In this document: piece by piece, positions 23,013-34,727 of the stretch | How positions within the stretch are numbered: position 1 is the first letter of the stretch | Layout: every line of letters starts with the position of its first letter | NCBI RefSeq assembly: GCF_030272615.1 | Contig: NC_081414.1 | Location: forward strand, 822,925,896-822,989,895 | DNA from: Cryptomeria japonica | Lineage: Eukaryota; Streptophyta; Pinopsida; Cupressales; Cupressaceae | Direction: 5' to 3' | DNA: 64,000 bases | Notes under the pieces: model-generated | The model's input: the letters and a program-made list of their open reading frames with translations, nothing else | The model's database searches: none | Told to the model about the DNA's origin: nothing | Position numbers and translations under genes: made by a program

Positions 23013-26000
23013 ATGTTACCCATGGATTCTTGTCATTTGCTGCTAGGTAGACCCTAGCAATTTGATACAAAGATGATCTATGATGGAGAGGAGAACTCCA
23101 TTTCTTTCAAGAAGGACAACAAAACCTATAAGATTCAGTCACTGACAAAGAGTGATGAGGGAACCTGAAGAACACTTAGTGTCTTACTTAATACTGGTAA
23201 AGAGTTCTTACACCTGCTAAATGAAGAGGGGATAGTGGGATGCACCATCTTTGTGAAGCCAAAGGAGGAGGAAGGTAAGTTGCAGACATAGGTACCTAAG
23301 GAGGTAAAACAAATGTTGCAAGAGTATAAAGATATAGTGAGTGATGGAGCACCTGCAACACTTCCACCAAGAAGGTCTATTAGCCATCAAATAGACTTTC
23401 TACCTAGTGCATCCCTGCCCAATAAAGCAGCATATAAGCTCACATCTGACCAAAATAAGGAGGTGGCAAGGCAAGTGCAAGAGTTGTTGGATCAAGGACT
23501 GATCAAGAAGAGCATCAGCCCATGTGCAGTCCCAGTAGTTCTAGCAACAAAGAAGGGAGGCAAGTGGAGACTTTGTACTGATTCAAGGGAAATCAATAGA
23601 ATCACCATAAGGTACAGATTTCCTATTCTTATAATAGAGGATTTGATGGATTGTTTAGGAGGTGCCATGTATTTTTCTAAGTTGGACCTTAAAAGTGGTT
23701 ATCATCATACTAGAATTAAGGAGGGTGATGAGTGGAAGACCACTTTTAAGACCATAGAAGGGTTGTATGAATGGCTTGTGATGCCATTTGGACTTACCAA
23801 TGCCCCAAGCACCTTCATGAGGTTGATGAATGAGGTGTTGAAGGACTTCATAGGGAGATTTGTTGTGGTGTACTTAGATGACATACTCATCTATAGCAGA
23901 ACCAAAGAGGAGCACCTAGAACATTTGAGGTTAGTCCTAGAGAGGTTGCACGAAGAGAAGTTGGCAATCAACCTAGAGAACTATGACTTTTTAAAGCAAG
24001 AGTTAGTCTACTTGGGGTCTATGGTGTCTAAGGGAACCTTGAAGATCGATCCAAGCAAAGTGGAGGCAATCTTGAATTGGCTTGCCCCTAAAACAGGGAC
24101 TGAAGTTAGGAGTTTCCATGGTCTAGCCCAATTCTATAGAAAGTTTGTGAGGAACTTCAGTGGCATATGTGCACCAGTACTTGACACCATAAAAGGAGGC
24201 CTTAAAACTAAGTTCAAATGGACTGAACAAGCTGATGAAGCCTTCCAATTATTGAAGCAAGAAGTAGCCACAAAACCCATCCTACTCTTACCTACTTTTG
24301 ACAAGCTATTCACATTGGAATGTGATGCAAGTGGCATTGGAGTAGGGGGTGTATTGAGTCAAGAGGGAAGGCCTGTGGCATTTTTTAGTGAGAAGCTTAA
24401 TGAGGCAAAGAAGAGGTATTCAACATATGATCTAGAGTTGTATGCACTAGTTCAGTCTCTCAAAAAGTGGAGGCATTACCTACTCCCAGAGGAATTTGTG
24501 GTGCTCATAGATAACCAGGCTTTGAGTTATATCAACACTCAAGAGAAGCTTAGCAATAGACATTTGAAGTGGATGGAGTACCTCCAATCCTTTACCTTTA
24601 CCATCAAGGATAAAAAGGGGCACCTTAACAAGGTGGTAGATGCTTTAAGCCGGAAGTTGTTGATTGTCCAAGAATTACAACTGCAGAGCATAGGGATAGA
24701 ATGTTTCAAGGATCTCTATGAAGAAGACAAGGACTTCTCATCAGCCTACAACATCTGCAAGGAGTTTGAGAATCATTTTCATGGTGAGTATGTAGACTAC
24801 ACCCTTCAAAATGGTCTCTTATTCAAAGGCAATCAGTTATGTGTACCTAGAGGATCCATGAGAGAAAATCTCATACAAGAGAAACCTAATGGTAGTCTAA
24901 GTGGACACTTTGGAATCAATAAAACTTTGGATCTAGTATAGCAGTACTACTATTGGCCTAAGTTGCCAAGGGATGTGAGAAGGTATGTGGAGAAATGTGG
25001 TGTGTGTCAAAGGGCAAAAGGAGGATCAAGTAATGCAAGCCTCTATCAACCATTACCAGTCCCAAATAGACCTTGGGAGTGTGTGAGCATGGACTTTGTG
25101 GTAGGACTCCCCAAGACAAAGATAGGTATGGATAGCATCTATGTGGTGGTAGACAGAGTTTCTAAGATGAGCCACTTCATTCCATTTAGAACTACTCATG
25201 ATGCTAGTTATATTGCAAATCTCTTCTTTAAGGAGATTGTAAGGATTCATGGACTCCCAATAAGTATTATTTCAGATAGGGATAGCAAGTTCATGGGCCA
25301 TTTTTGGCAAACCTTATGGAGAAGACTAGGGACTAATTTGTCATTCAGCTCAACTTACCATCCACAAACTGATGGTCAAACTGAAGTCATTAACAGGGTG
25401 TTAGGTAACTTGTTGAGGTGTCTAACCAAGGAGTATGGGTAGACATGGGATCTAGTTATTCCACAAGCTAAGTATACCTACAATGATAGTGTAAATAGGA
25501 CCACTAGAAGGAGTCCTTTTGAGGTTGTCTATGGTAGACATCCAAGAGGGGTGTGTGAACTAAGAGAACTTGGTTCCATGGAGATGAAGAGTGGTCAAGT
25601 AGAGGACTTCACTCAAACCATCAAGGAAGTCCAAGAACAGGTCAAGAGAGTCATCCTAGAGTCTACTAAAAAACTGAAAGCAAAAGTGGATGAAAGAAGG
25701 AGAGAGGTTCAATTCAAAGTGGGTGACTATGTGATGGTCCATTTAAGCAAAGCTAGAATGCAAAGCGACAAGCCTACTAAGCTACAAATGAAGAGGGTAG
25801 GACCTTGTAAAATTATATCCAAATATGGTGAGAATGCCAACAAGGTGGATCTTCCTTCAGATTTGGCTATATCACCAGTCTTCAATGTTGTTGATTTGAT
25901 ACTATACAAAGGTGAAATAGCAGAGCAAACTAAGAATCAAGCCAAGGTGCTACAGGACTTGGATGTGAATTCCTTACCTCAAGTGAAGCAACCCATAGCA

Positions 26001-26168
26001 GAGGAGATCTTGGAGTCAAGGGTAAAGAAGTCTACTAGACACCAGGTCTACATGGAACACTTGGTGAAGTGGGCAGGTCAACCTGAGTCTGAAGCCAATT
26101 GGGTTGAAGAGAGCAGGTTCAAGAAACTTGGTATTGACCTAGCTCTCATCTCTCCTCTAGTTCCTTAA
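23013..26168 (+). pseudogene. Chromovirus pol: RT, RNase H, integrase, chromodomain
   Basis: A single frame carries a LLLGRPWQF-like segment, RT (KKGGKWRLCTDSREIN, FSKLDLKSGYH, MPFGLTNAPSTFM, catalytic VVYLDDILIYS), RNase H (LECDASGIGVG, STYDLELYAL, VLIDNQALSYI, VVDALSR) and the integrase zinc region ([20 protein letters not shown]). The integrase core follows with [17 protein letters not shown] and [10 protein letters not shown] (Asp, Asp, Glu). The C-terminus has VYMEHLVKWAGQPESEANWV, a chromodomain thought to guide insertion into modified chromatin. Premature stops: about 23167 (TGA), 23289, 24939 and 25440 (TAG). No frameshift was seen. The second zinc-region His appears replaced by Gln. 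Confidence 0.95.
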
Positions 26169-26176
26169 TTTTGTGT

Positions 26177-26188
26177 AGAGGGGGAGTA
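26177..26188 (+). other. Chromovirus polypurine tract
   Basis: AGAGGGGGAGTA sits immediately before the 3' LTR start TGGTGTAGG and 9 bases after the pol stop codon. Confidence 0.85.
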
Positions 26189-27756
26189 TGGTGTAGGAGC
26201 ACGCTTCTAAGGTCCTCCTCCATGTGACTTTTGTTGGAATTTTTCTTCTTTAAGAAGCCATGTAAATGTAATAAGAGCCAAGAGCTCATTGGTCTTGTTT
26301 AGGTCCTAGGTTCACAATTCTAGGTTGAGTTTTCTTGTGGAGTAGAGGGTATGAGTGTCTCTGATGATTTTGGGGTCCTTTTGGCATTGTTTTCTCCATA
26401 GGATAGCCCAAGGTAGGCCTAAAAGTCAAGAAAAGCAAAATTGTGAAAGTTGTTCAAAAGTTGTAAAAAGTTGCATGACAACTTTTCAAAGTTGTCATGT
26501 AACTTTTCCACCAAATAGGTCATAACCTTATCTTGGCATTGGGAACCATAACCATGGCACACAAACTGAGGTAGAGACACTATAAATTGTTGCAAACCCT
26601 AAAATGAGGGGTTGGATGTCAGATTGTATGGCCCAAGAGAAAAGACCTTGACTGTGACTGTGTTTTTGTTGCCAGTCAGCACAAGTGGAGCATGAACTTG
26701 TTGATAATGGATTGTTTTGCAAACTAAATGGTGTTTAGAGTCTTCCATTGTGTTTATACTTTCATTTTGAGCACTTGGGTTAGGTTCTTGTGTGTTTTGT
26801 AATTATTTTGTGAAGTTACTCTTTCACTATCTAGTTTTGGATTGTTTTGTGTAATGGATTGACAACTCCTATCCCCATTGTGGAAACACCATGAAACCAT
26901 GGGTAATAGGAGTGAAGACCTTGTATAGTATCCTAGAGCAAGTAGGGCCCTTGAAGATGCAGGAAAGCTTTTCAAAGACCCACTTCTAGGCAAGACTGGA
27001 CTATGCCCGACTAGGAAGGGTTGAGGTTGCAGAGGTCTATAAGAGCAAGGTAGGACAAGGAAGGAGGCACCCTTTGGTGGAGTTGTAGAGGGGTGTGTGG
27101 AGAACCATTGGTGAGAAGGAGAAGCTTCCACCAATCTAGATAAGGTGGTAAAGATAGCAAACCATCACTTTGACCCAGGCAGGCCTTAAAACCCTCATAA
27201 AACCCACAAAAACCCCAAAATTCACCTAGGGTAGTGTATGGACACTTGGAGGCCCAAAATGAGGAATATATTTGACTCCTTGCCAAATTATTAGTAGTCC
27301 TTTTGGGGAGTTTTACAAGTTTGTGCATCATTGGCAAGAGGGAGCCCTAAAATTCCAGAATGGAGGCCTAATTGGGCACATTCCTTGTAGCCCTATTTTG
27401 TAGGAAAGAAGCAAAATAGTGAGATCGTTAACAAAGTAGAAGGTTAAAACCTCTTGGGGGAACATGAATGGATGGAAAACCATGTCAAAGACCTATCATA
27501 TCCTTGCTAGGACCTAAGAAGGTGTAGGAGGAGCTAAACTCTTATTAGCCTATGTGAGGGTTTTTGATGCTTGTGAGTAGGTGTGACCTTAGGAGAAGTA
27601 TCACAGGTTGTTGGTGGGTGGATTGGACAAGGTCAGGGGATTCCATAGCCAAGGGAAGTCCTAGAGACCCTAGGGTGTGGTTGGATTACCTGGTGATCCA
27701 AGGAGAGGATCAAGGAGCATAGACTAGGCTAGTCTATCCCATACCCATTCCCATTA
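26189..27756 (+). repeat. Chromovirus 3' LTR
   Basis: This 1568 bp repeat begins TGGTGTAGGAGCAC and ends CCCATTA; the terminal CA of the 5' copy has become TA. It is followed by the GCTAG duplication. Confidence 0.95.
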
Positions 27757-28236
27757 GCTAGCAAAATTGAAGCTTTGGAAGCTACTGGCCCTGGTAAATT
27801 TGGTTCCCTTCCTGACTACTTAAGTGAATTCACCAAAGCTATCAACAATGCAAAGGAAATCATAAATGCTGAATGCAATAGCTTTCAAACCTAGGAAGAA
27901 AGAGTAGGGGCAACTGAAAAGAGGATGGAAGGGGTTGAGAAAACTCTCAAAAAGATTAGGGAGCAGAGTCACAAGATTTTAAAAGACACCTCAGATAGTA
28001 TTAAGGTCCTTATCAGCAAGCTCCAAATTGTCTAAGGGAAAAAGGTCTTTGGGGACACCATTGAGGAGAAGGATGGAACCCCTGAAGATAATGAGGCGAA
28101 TCCTAAAATAAGAACACACACAAGCACTAGAAAGAAGAAAAACAAAAGCAGGGACATAGATGAGATCAAGCGGACTATTGAGACCATGGAGCAACTAGAG
28201 ATGGAAGCTGTCAAGTTGCTAAAGAACTTTACCTAG
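27757..28236 (+). pseudogene. Unrecognised ORF downstream of the LINE RNase H, second part
   Basis: Counting through the target duplication, the frame left at 19886 continues here without loss: SKIEALEATGPGKFGSLP, then LSEFTKAINNAKEIINA. A Lys/Glu heptad-like stretch (VEKTLKKIREQSHKILKD) suggests a coiled coil. A basic segment (TSTRKKKNKSRDIDEIK) precedes the stop at 28234-28236. Two internal stops (TAG and TAA) occur. No known domain is recognised. A coiled coil plus basic tail would suit a nucleic-acid-binding or assembly protein, but that is inference. Confidence 0.5.
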
Positions 28237-28440
28237 GCTTAGATTTTCTTATCTGTTTTTACTGCTATTTGGTTTTAAGTTTGTGTGTGTTGTGTCTTTC
28301 TATTGCTGGCTTTTTGTATTTCGGTCGGCTGTCTTTTCTATGTCTATTGTCTTTTTCTTTTTTGGTGTTCTCTAATGTCTATCTTTGGATCTAATATTGT
28401 AAAGGGTTTCAGGGGCCCTTCAAAACCTATTTTCCCCTAA
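28237..28440 (+). other. Probable LINE 3' untranslated end
   Basis: A T-rich stretch is followed by TTGTAAAGGGTTTCAGGGGC, a CCCTTCAAAACC segment and TAATCAAAAAC. The pairing of GGGTTTC...GGGCCC with a terminal short A-run resembles plant LINE 3' ends. No long poly(A) is preserved. Confidence 0.5.
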
Positions 28441-30465
28441 TCAAAAACACGTTGAATCATAAACATAATACTTCATCATAAAACTTGAAAAATAAATGAA
28501 CAATTTACAATACTTGAAAAATTTAACCTAGAAGCTTGATTTTCTTGATAACCAAAAACTACTACAATTACAAAATAAGACCTATATTTAAAAAAAACCT
28601 AAAAAATAATATCCAACTTTCATACTTTTGAAGATATTTGTATATTCAAATTTAGGAAAATGGAAAATTGAATTTTACAGCCATTGTTTATTATATGAAC
28701 CAATTGAAAGAAAGGAAACTAATATATATATAATGGTGTAAAATAGAAAATAAATATAAACATTAGAAGATTTATTCAAAAAATTTAATCTTGTAATGTG
28801 ATTAGTTAAATTAATTGAAATATTGAATGCAACAAATGCATAAGTATCCTATCTTTGGAAAGATATGTTAGTGTACTTATATTCCACCTAAGCATCCACA
28901 TAGGCTTTTAAGCCTAACTAGGTAACTTGACACATCTCCTTATGAGGTGTCCCAGTTATTGAGAGGCTGTGAGTGGTGTCAAATATCATTTGACACATCT
29001 CCCTTATTTCTTGAGCAATTTTGCCACCACTCTAGTTTTTCCCTCCTTTCATGGATGGCCTTTGACTTATATGTACACATCTTATTTTCATTATTAAATG
29101 GTTGATTATGCTCATTATCAGTTCAATATTGTTCTTTATTTATCTTCATTAGATCTTGGTTGGATTTTACAAGAACTAATAATAATCATGTCTAGATAAA
29201 GTAGCACGTGATAGTAAAAAATGTTGCAAAACAAAAAGGCTTGGATTAGACAAAGATATTTCTAGAAAAATGATGTTAGATAGCTAAATAATTTTTCACC
29301 CAAAATAAAATATACCAAAGGAGTCTATTTTTTTCTAATGTGTCCATATGGATCATACAATAAGGCCTATTATGGATTTTACTATTCAACTAAGTCTCCC
29401 AAAAATACCTTTGTAGCCTCTATACTAAAGTGTCAAAAATTGATTATTTGACAAACATTTAGGTTTTTGGGTCTTCTGGATGCAATGACAAGGTTAGATT
29501 TGGCCCAATTTGCTACAAATGATCAACCACCTCCTAGAATTCAGAGCTAGACCTTCATCATTACCTTAAAACTTTGGCAAAAAAGGTCAAATTTGAGTAA
29601 ACAAAAGCCAATTCTAACTTTCTTCATCACCCTAGACTCAATGGAAAGCTCATATCCAAGATCAACCTGCAATAAAAATATATATTCTAGCAATAACTCA
29701 ATTTTTTGATATGAGAAAGGGTTTAGAAGGCCACAACTTTGATACTATGTTGGAATAATAAAGAATTCATAATAAAGACTTTGTACACATTTCAAAGGAT
29801 TAATCAAGAAACATGCATTTCACACGATAATATTGTAATATGAGATTTGCTAGAACACGAGATTGAGATGAGATGAAAATTATTTAATTGATATGTTACA
29901 ATATAGAAATGAACATTTCTTATATAGGAAAGTTGATAAGGTGCGATGAGAACTACCCTAGATACAAACACTAAATACATGATGCAAAATGCTAATTGTC
30001 TAAAGAAAATATAAAATGATAAGATATGGCCTCACAACTTCTCCAATGCCACCTAAGACAACTAACATGATCCTATGAATATTATTAAATGGAAATTTAC
30101 ATAAAGCAACTTTATGACAACTAACTTAAGTTCATGCGAGGTCCTAAGTAAAGTTAACATGTGAATTGACTCTAAATATGAATAAGTTAGGATATAACTA
30201 CATTCACACCAATATTTAGCACCCAAATATAGTACCATATCAAAAGCTCCACAATAATGAAAATTTAGCAAAATATTAAATGAAGAAAAAATAGTCTCCG
30301 TCACTATCAAGTGTTACCATTTTGAGCCTATTTAACTTATGCGGAGAGATGCTCCTTCATTTATCCTTCTCTCTTAAATTAGTCTCTTTATGCTCTCCTT
30401 ATAATGGTCCAATTCTTAATTATATTGCAAATGTCATACTTGTATTTAGCAACTTTCCTAGTATT
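28441..30465. other. AT-rich stretch with nothing recognised
   Basis: No ORF with family resemblance, no LTR pair and no terminal inverted repeat was found by eye. It may be decayed repeat sequence. Confidence 0.5.
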
Positions 30466-30750
30466 GTGTAAGACTTAAAAAATGTTTAATTCAAATTAAG
30501 TGATAAGAGTATAGCTCTAAATAAAATGCAATAAATAAATAAATATTGCTAAATTATTAACTTCAAACTCAATAGTGTAATTCCATCTTTTAGAAAAAAA
30601 AGTTAAATGTGTAAGTCTTAAAAAGTGCTTAGTTCAAATTAAGTGATACAAGTAAAACTCTAAATAAAATGCAATAAATAAATAAATATGAATAAATTAT
30701 TAACTTCAAACTCAATAGTGTTATTCCATCTTTTAGAAAAAATGTTAAAT
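30466..30750. repeat. 143 bp direct tandem duplication
   Basis: The segment starting GTGTAAGACTTAAAAA (30466-30608) is repeated at 30609-30750 with scattered differences. Shared words include AATAAAATGCAATAAATAAA and ACTTCAAACTCAATAGTG. Confidence 0.88.
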
Positions 30751-30769
30751 GAATGTGATCTATAACGTT

Positions 30770-31558
30770 AATCTCTTGTCTTGTTCATTAGATGTTATAG
30801 TGTTATTGGGGAAAGGTTTTTTCATGTCATGCTGATACCCGATGAGGAAGTTAAGGTGATTGGGAAGAAGATCTCATCGGGAAGACTTATCTCAATACAA
30901 CCAAAGGTAAGTTTTTATGTTTGACTTAATGAATACCTAATTTTTCTTTCTCTCATGGAGGATTTCTTTATCGGGAAGACAATGACACTAAGGAGTATGC
31001 AAACTAAAGAAACTGTGGGAATGCCTAAGATCTTGGGTCCATGAACTTAGTTGTTTCTCATGTTGTAATCATATGTCTTCAATTGCAAATTAGGTAGTCG
31101 TTAGGAATAGACACATCGGTTTGAAGCTTGTTCGCATCCCTTTAGTTATGTATATAATGGGTATGTGCACAAAGATGGTTGTCAGAAAAGTGGACACCAC
31201 CCAAAAAAAACATGGAAAAACAAGCAGCATGTACACTATTCTAAAATTTGAATTCATCGTGCACACACTTAGGTTTGTTGTTCCCGAGCCTAGAGAAGGT
31301 AGCGCGCACACACTGCTTTTAGGGAAAGTAGCGCATATGAACTACCTCTAGGAAAATGAGCATGTACGCACTACTTATAGGAAAATGAGCACGTACACGA
31401 TAATAATCCCAAGAGAACCGCATATGCGGTGGCCTGTCAAAAAAATTTTTAAAAAAAAAACTGGGTCTTATTTTCCCGTGAATAGTACATTTTTACTTTG
31501 TTTTTCTTCATTTTCTCTCCTAAACCACAAACGGGGTTCTATATTTCTCCTCCAGACT
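30770..31558 (+). other. Flank and candidate left end of a DNA transposon
   Basis: About 30785-30907 could encode an exon-like peptide (VIGERFFHVMLIPDEEVKVI, then GKKISSGRLISIQPK) ending AAAG|GTAAGT, a good splice donor. From about 31260 to 31400 there are imperfect repeats of GAGCATGTACGCACTACTTAT type. These resemble, in inverted orientation, the palindromic repeats at 49204-49385. A T-rich stretch follows, with the accessory gene's ATG at 31559. Confidence 0.4.
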
Positions 31559-34180
31559 ATGGATCAAGGTTAGTTTTTGTTTATTTTTCTCTTCCTTTCC
31601 CGTTTGTTCAATTTGTTTTACATTTTGATTTTAATTTCATTAATTTTGATTAGGTTTTTTCATTTTTTGTTTCAAAAACTAGATTCTTCTAATCCACAAC
31701 AAGAAGAACCAAATGCAACTCCTGAAAACCCTCAAGAACAATCAAATGCACCTCCTAAAACCCCACAAGATACACCCCCAATTCCTCCTTTTAACTGCAC
31801 ACCCGAAACACTGGAGCAATTAATTAATTAGTTAGGACAAAATACATCTAAAATCAATAGATTGATTGTTAAATTGAAAACATCTGAACTTGAGCATCAT
31901 CAATCCCTCACCACTAGCCTATAAACATTAGCTACTGGTGCCATAGCTATTTCCACACAACTTAACAAATGGGGAAGCTTTAGGGATAGGTGTCGTCAAT
32001 TCTATGCCGATGGGCTATCATACGAGGGAGTAAAAAAAAAAAATATTACTAAACAACAAATATGTGCCCTTTTTGTTGATCCCAAAATTGGTCAGTCATT
32101 ACCTTTTAATGCAAAGAGGTTTCCCATACATTGGTGTACCAATGTGTAGATGAAGAATCTTTTTTGGCAGAGGTGGTGGATGGTCTTTGATGATCCACCT
32201 TGTAATAATTATGAGGTGCCATTATATTTTTTGAGAAGAGTATATTGTGAGTTTGTGCTCAATGTGTGCCCAAACTATTTTGACATGAGAGAGTTCCATG
32301 GTAGAGGTGGTGGCTCTGCCCAAGATAGACCTAGAGCCCGTAGGCAATTACCCGCGGAGAGTTGCTACCCCCTAGCACCCAAACCCAAGGTGCATCAGGC
32401 TGTCCCAGTAGAGCTGAAAGAGCCGATGGAGCTATAGACTCTTCAGATAGCCACAATGTCGACTAGTGCCATCATCTAGCATGGGACGTCATTAGCACAC
32501 CCTATTGTATTGGATGATGACCCATTAGTTGCTCCAGGTGGTGACAGAGAGCCCATCTAGCATATGTGTGTTAGTTTCTTGGGGATAGATGATGTAGCTG
32601 GTGCAAATGGATCCTCATCTCATTTGTGCATGATTTGTGGGAGTAGATGTCAGGCCCATACGACTAAGGATTTCGCATTGACAGATGAGTTGATGGACAT
32701 GGTGTTTGCTCATGAGAGACAGACACAGGTGTGTTGATTTGAATTCATAGCATTTTATTTATTAGTCACTTTAAATTTGTAATTACATAAATGAATTCTC
32801 ATTTATACATCGATTTAAATTGAGACAAATAATATACATTTCAAGATACAACAGCGGTATCTCATACTCCTCCCCCAGTTACTATAGATGCAACTTCAAT
32901 GCCTGAGGTATAAATTTTGTAACATGTTAAAATAGAATAGTACACTTTGAATTTAAAAAAATACATGATATACTAACTATCTTTAATTCTTGGTCCAATT
33001 TTTGGTTTGTAGGTGTTGACAGGGGACCAAATGTCCCAGATTGATGACATCATGCTCTCAGCGATCGATTTTGGCCTACAAGGCTATACGGTATCTTATT
33101 TTGTACAACCCTTTTTATGTATTGTTTTGATGGAATATGCAAGTCATTTCATTTTAGTTTTTTAAAATTTATGTTTAATTTATTATCTTTACTAATATCT
33201 CATGTTAATTTTGTTTTTTTAGGGTACCCTCTCCACATCTAGGGCTCATCCTAATAAAAAGATTCCTCAAAGATGCCAAAACATGGGAAGAAGGTAATTG
33301 AACACATTTTTAGTTGTACAGTTGTTTGAAAATGTTGAAATCAAGTATTAGTTGGGGTTTGTAGATTGTTTAGTGTTTTTTGTCTATTTTACATGTACAA
33401 CAACCATTGAGCTATGTGGATTTGTTGAATGCACCTAATTTTCCCATGGATCAAGAGAGGGCGGATGTATGTATCTCTACTTTATTTTCTTGATTTCATC
33501 ATTATATGCACACGTACATGTGAACTTGTGATATATTATAATCTTATATTTTTTTCATACAGGAAATATCCATACCTATTTCATCAATGGCAAACCCTCC
33601 TCCATGCACTAGAGAAGCATCTCAGGATCTAGTACACTTTTGTTTGATATGTAAAATTATTTGTTTTTAACCTATAATACTTATCATTATATTAATTGTA
33701 TTTAATCTTTCAACTTTTTTTGTATAGGTAATAGCGATAGTTTCTCCATCGATGGTGAGCCATCCTCAGTCTATTGGAGAAGCATCTCAGGCACAGGTAC
33801 ATCATTGTTCTCTATATTATAGCTTTTAAATGTTTTTGATATATTTATGTTAGTACATTGTATTAATTGCACATTTAATCTATAATATACCCCTTCGTGA
33901 TACAACCATAACGTGGATCCATTTAAGTATGTCTTCAAACAAACTCCTAAGAGTGACAAGGAGAGGAGAACGAAAACATTAGCTCCTAGATCAGCTAATG
34001 AGGTAATCTATATTTCAATTGAAAAGGAATTATAATTAAATGCATATTTATGTTGTTAATTGTGAACTATTTTCTACAAAAGAATTCTAACTTGGCTTTT
34101 GAATTGTGGTTTTGCAGCCATCTATAGAGTTGTGTACTGCATCGAAGAGGCTTAATTTTGATGATCCACCACAAGTTTAG
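31559..34180 (+). pseudogene. Multi-exon gene of unknown function, possibly the transposon's accessory protein
   Basis: The first exon (31559-31568, ATGGATCAAG) splices by GT-AG to a long exon 31683-32728 in the same frame. That gives an N-terminus rich in Pro, Gln and Asn, then a compact region (WGSFRDRCRQFYADGLSYEG, LPFNAKRFPIHWC, FWQRWWMVFDD, NNYEVPLYFLRRVYCEFVL). A Cys/His-rich piece LCMICGSRCQAHTTKDF follows. Further exons with GT-AG borders include 32846-32907, 33013-33090 and 33223-33293, and the last ends at TAG 34178-34180. In-frame stops lie at about 31829, 31923, 32146, 32435 and others downstream. The family is not recognised. Kept splice signals suggest decay after a period as an intron-containing gene. 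Confidence 0.55.
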
Positions 34181-34356
34181 GATCGTATAGTGTTAGTTTT
34201 GGTCATAGAATGACCAATACATGTAGATATATTCTACATTTTTATTCTATATTGATTTGGACATGGCATATGCCACTTTTTTGTAATACTTGTATTGACT
34301 TGGCAGACATGCCTTTTTTTATATATGTAAATGTCGATATTTGATCCAATAAATGT

Positions 34357-34680
34357 GTATTGAGTTTATTATTTTGTATTCATTGTATTTTGTGGTCGTC
34401 CTTTTATAAATTTAATTGATCATTTTCCTATGTAATCAACAATATGAATATAAACAACAAAAATATATGATATAAAACATTGCAATCATGGAATATGATT
34501 TGATAAAATATCTAAAATGTTGAATTAACCCTACCAAAATCCTTGTATTCAGTTCATTATTGTGTATTCGTCGTATTTGGTGGCTGATATTTTATAAATT
34601 TAAATGAATATTTGCATATGTAATCAACAATATTAATATAAACAACAAAAATCGACAATATGAATATAAACAACAATATG
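34357..34680. repeat. Direct duplication of about 188 bp spacing
   Basis: The segment with GTATTGAGTTTATTATTTTG, TTTTATAAATTTAA and ATGTAATCAACAATATGAAT (from about 34357) recurs from about 34545 with substitutions. Confidence 0.65.
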
Positions 34681-34727
34681 TGTTTGGTGCGAGAACACCC
34701 TCACGCTCGCAATGGTCAAATTTTGTT

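Larger units (their letters stand above)
19887..27756 (+). mobile_element. Full-length Ty3/gypsy chromovirus
   Basis: LTRs at 19887-21489 and 26189-27756 are flanked by a perfect 5 bp duplication GCTAG (19882-19886 and 27757-27761). The interior has a tRNA-Met primer site, gag, a zinc knuckle, protease, RT, RNase H, integrase and a C-terminal chromodomain, then a polypurine tract. The domain order and the chromodomain identify the chromovirus branch. The pol frame runs about 3.1 kb with only a few in-frame stops and no frameshift, and the LTRs are close to identical, so the insertion is fairly young. It interrupts the ORF downstream of the LINE RNase H. Confidence 0.97.
16350..28440 (+). mobile_element. 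3' part of a plant L1-type LINE, interrupted by copia A, a TRIM and a chromovirus
   Basis: The plus strand carries, in order, the RT zinc-binding region, RNase H and a C-terminal tail (16350-18664), a separate downstream ORF (18678-19872 continuing 27757-28236) and a short 3' region. That region contains AAAGGGTTTCAGGGGCCC and ends TAATCAAAAAC, resembling LINE 3' ends. The 5' part, with endonuclease and RT, should lie left of copia A outside the window. Removing the TRIM and the chromovirus with their duplications restores continuous sequence. Whether the downstream ORF belongs to the LINE or was acquired is uncertain. Confidence 0.7.

Noticed and set aside
28441-30465. Possible further LTR or MITE in the AT-rich stretch
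   Set aside because: No direct or inverted repeat pair with a target duplication could be found by eye.
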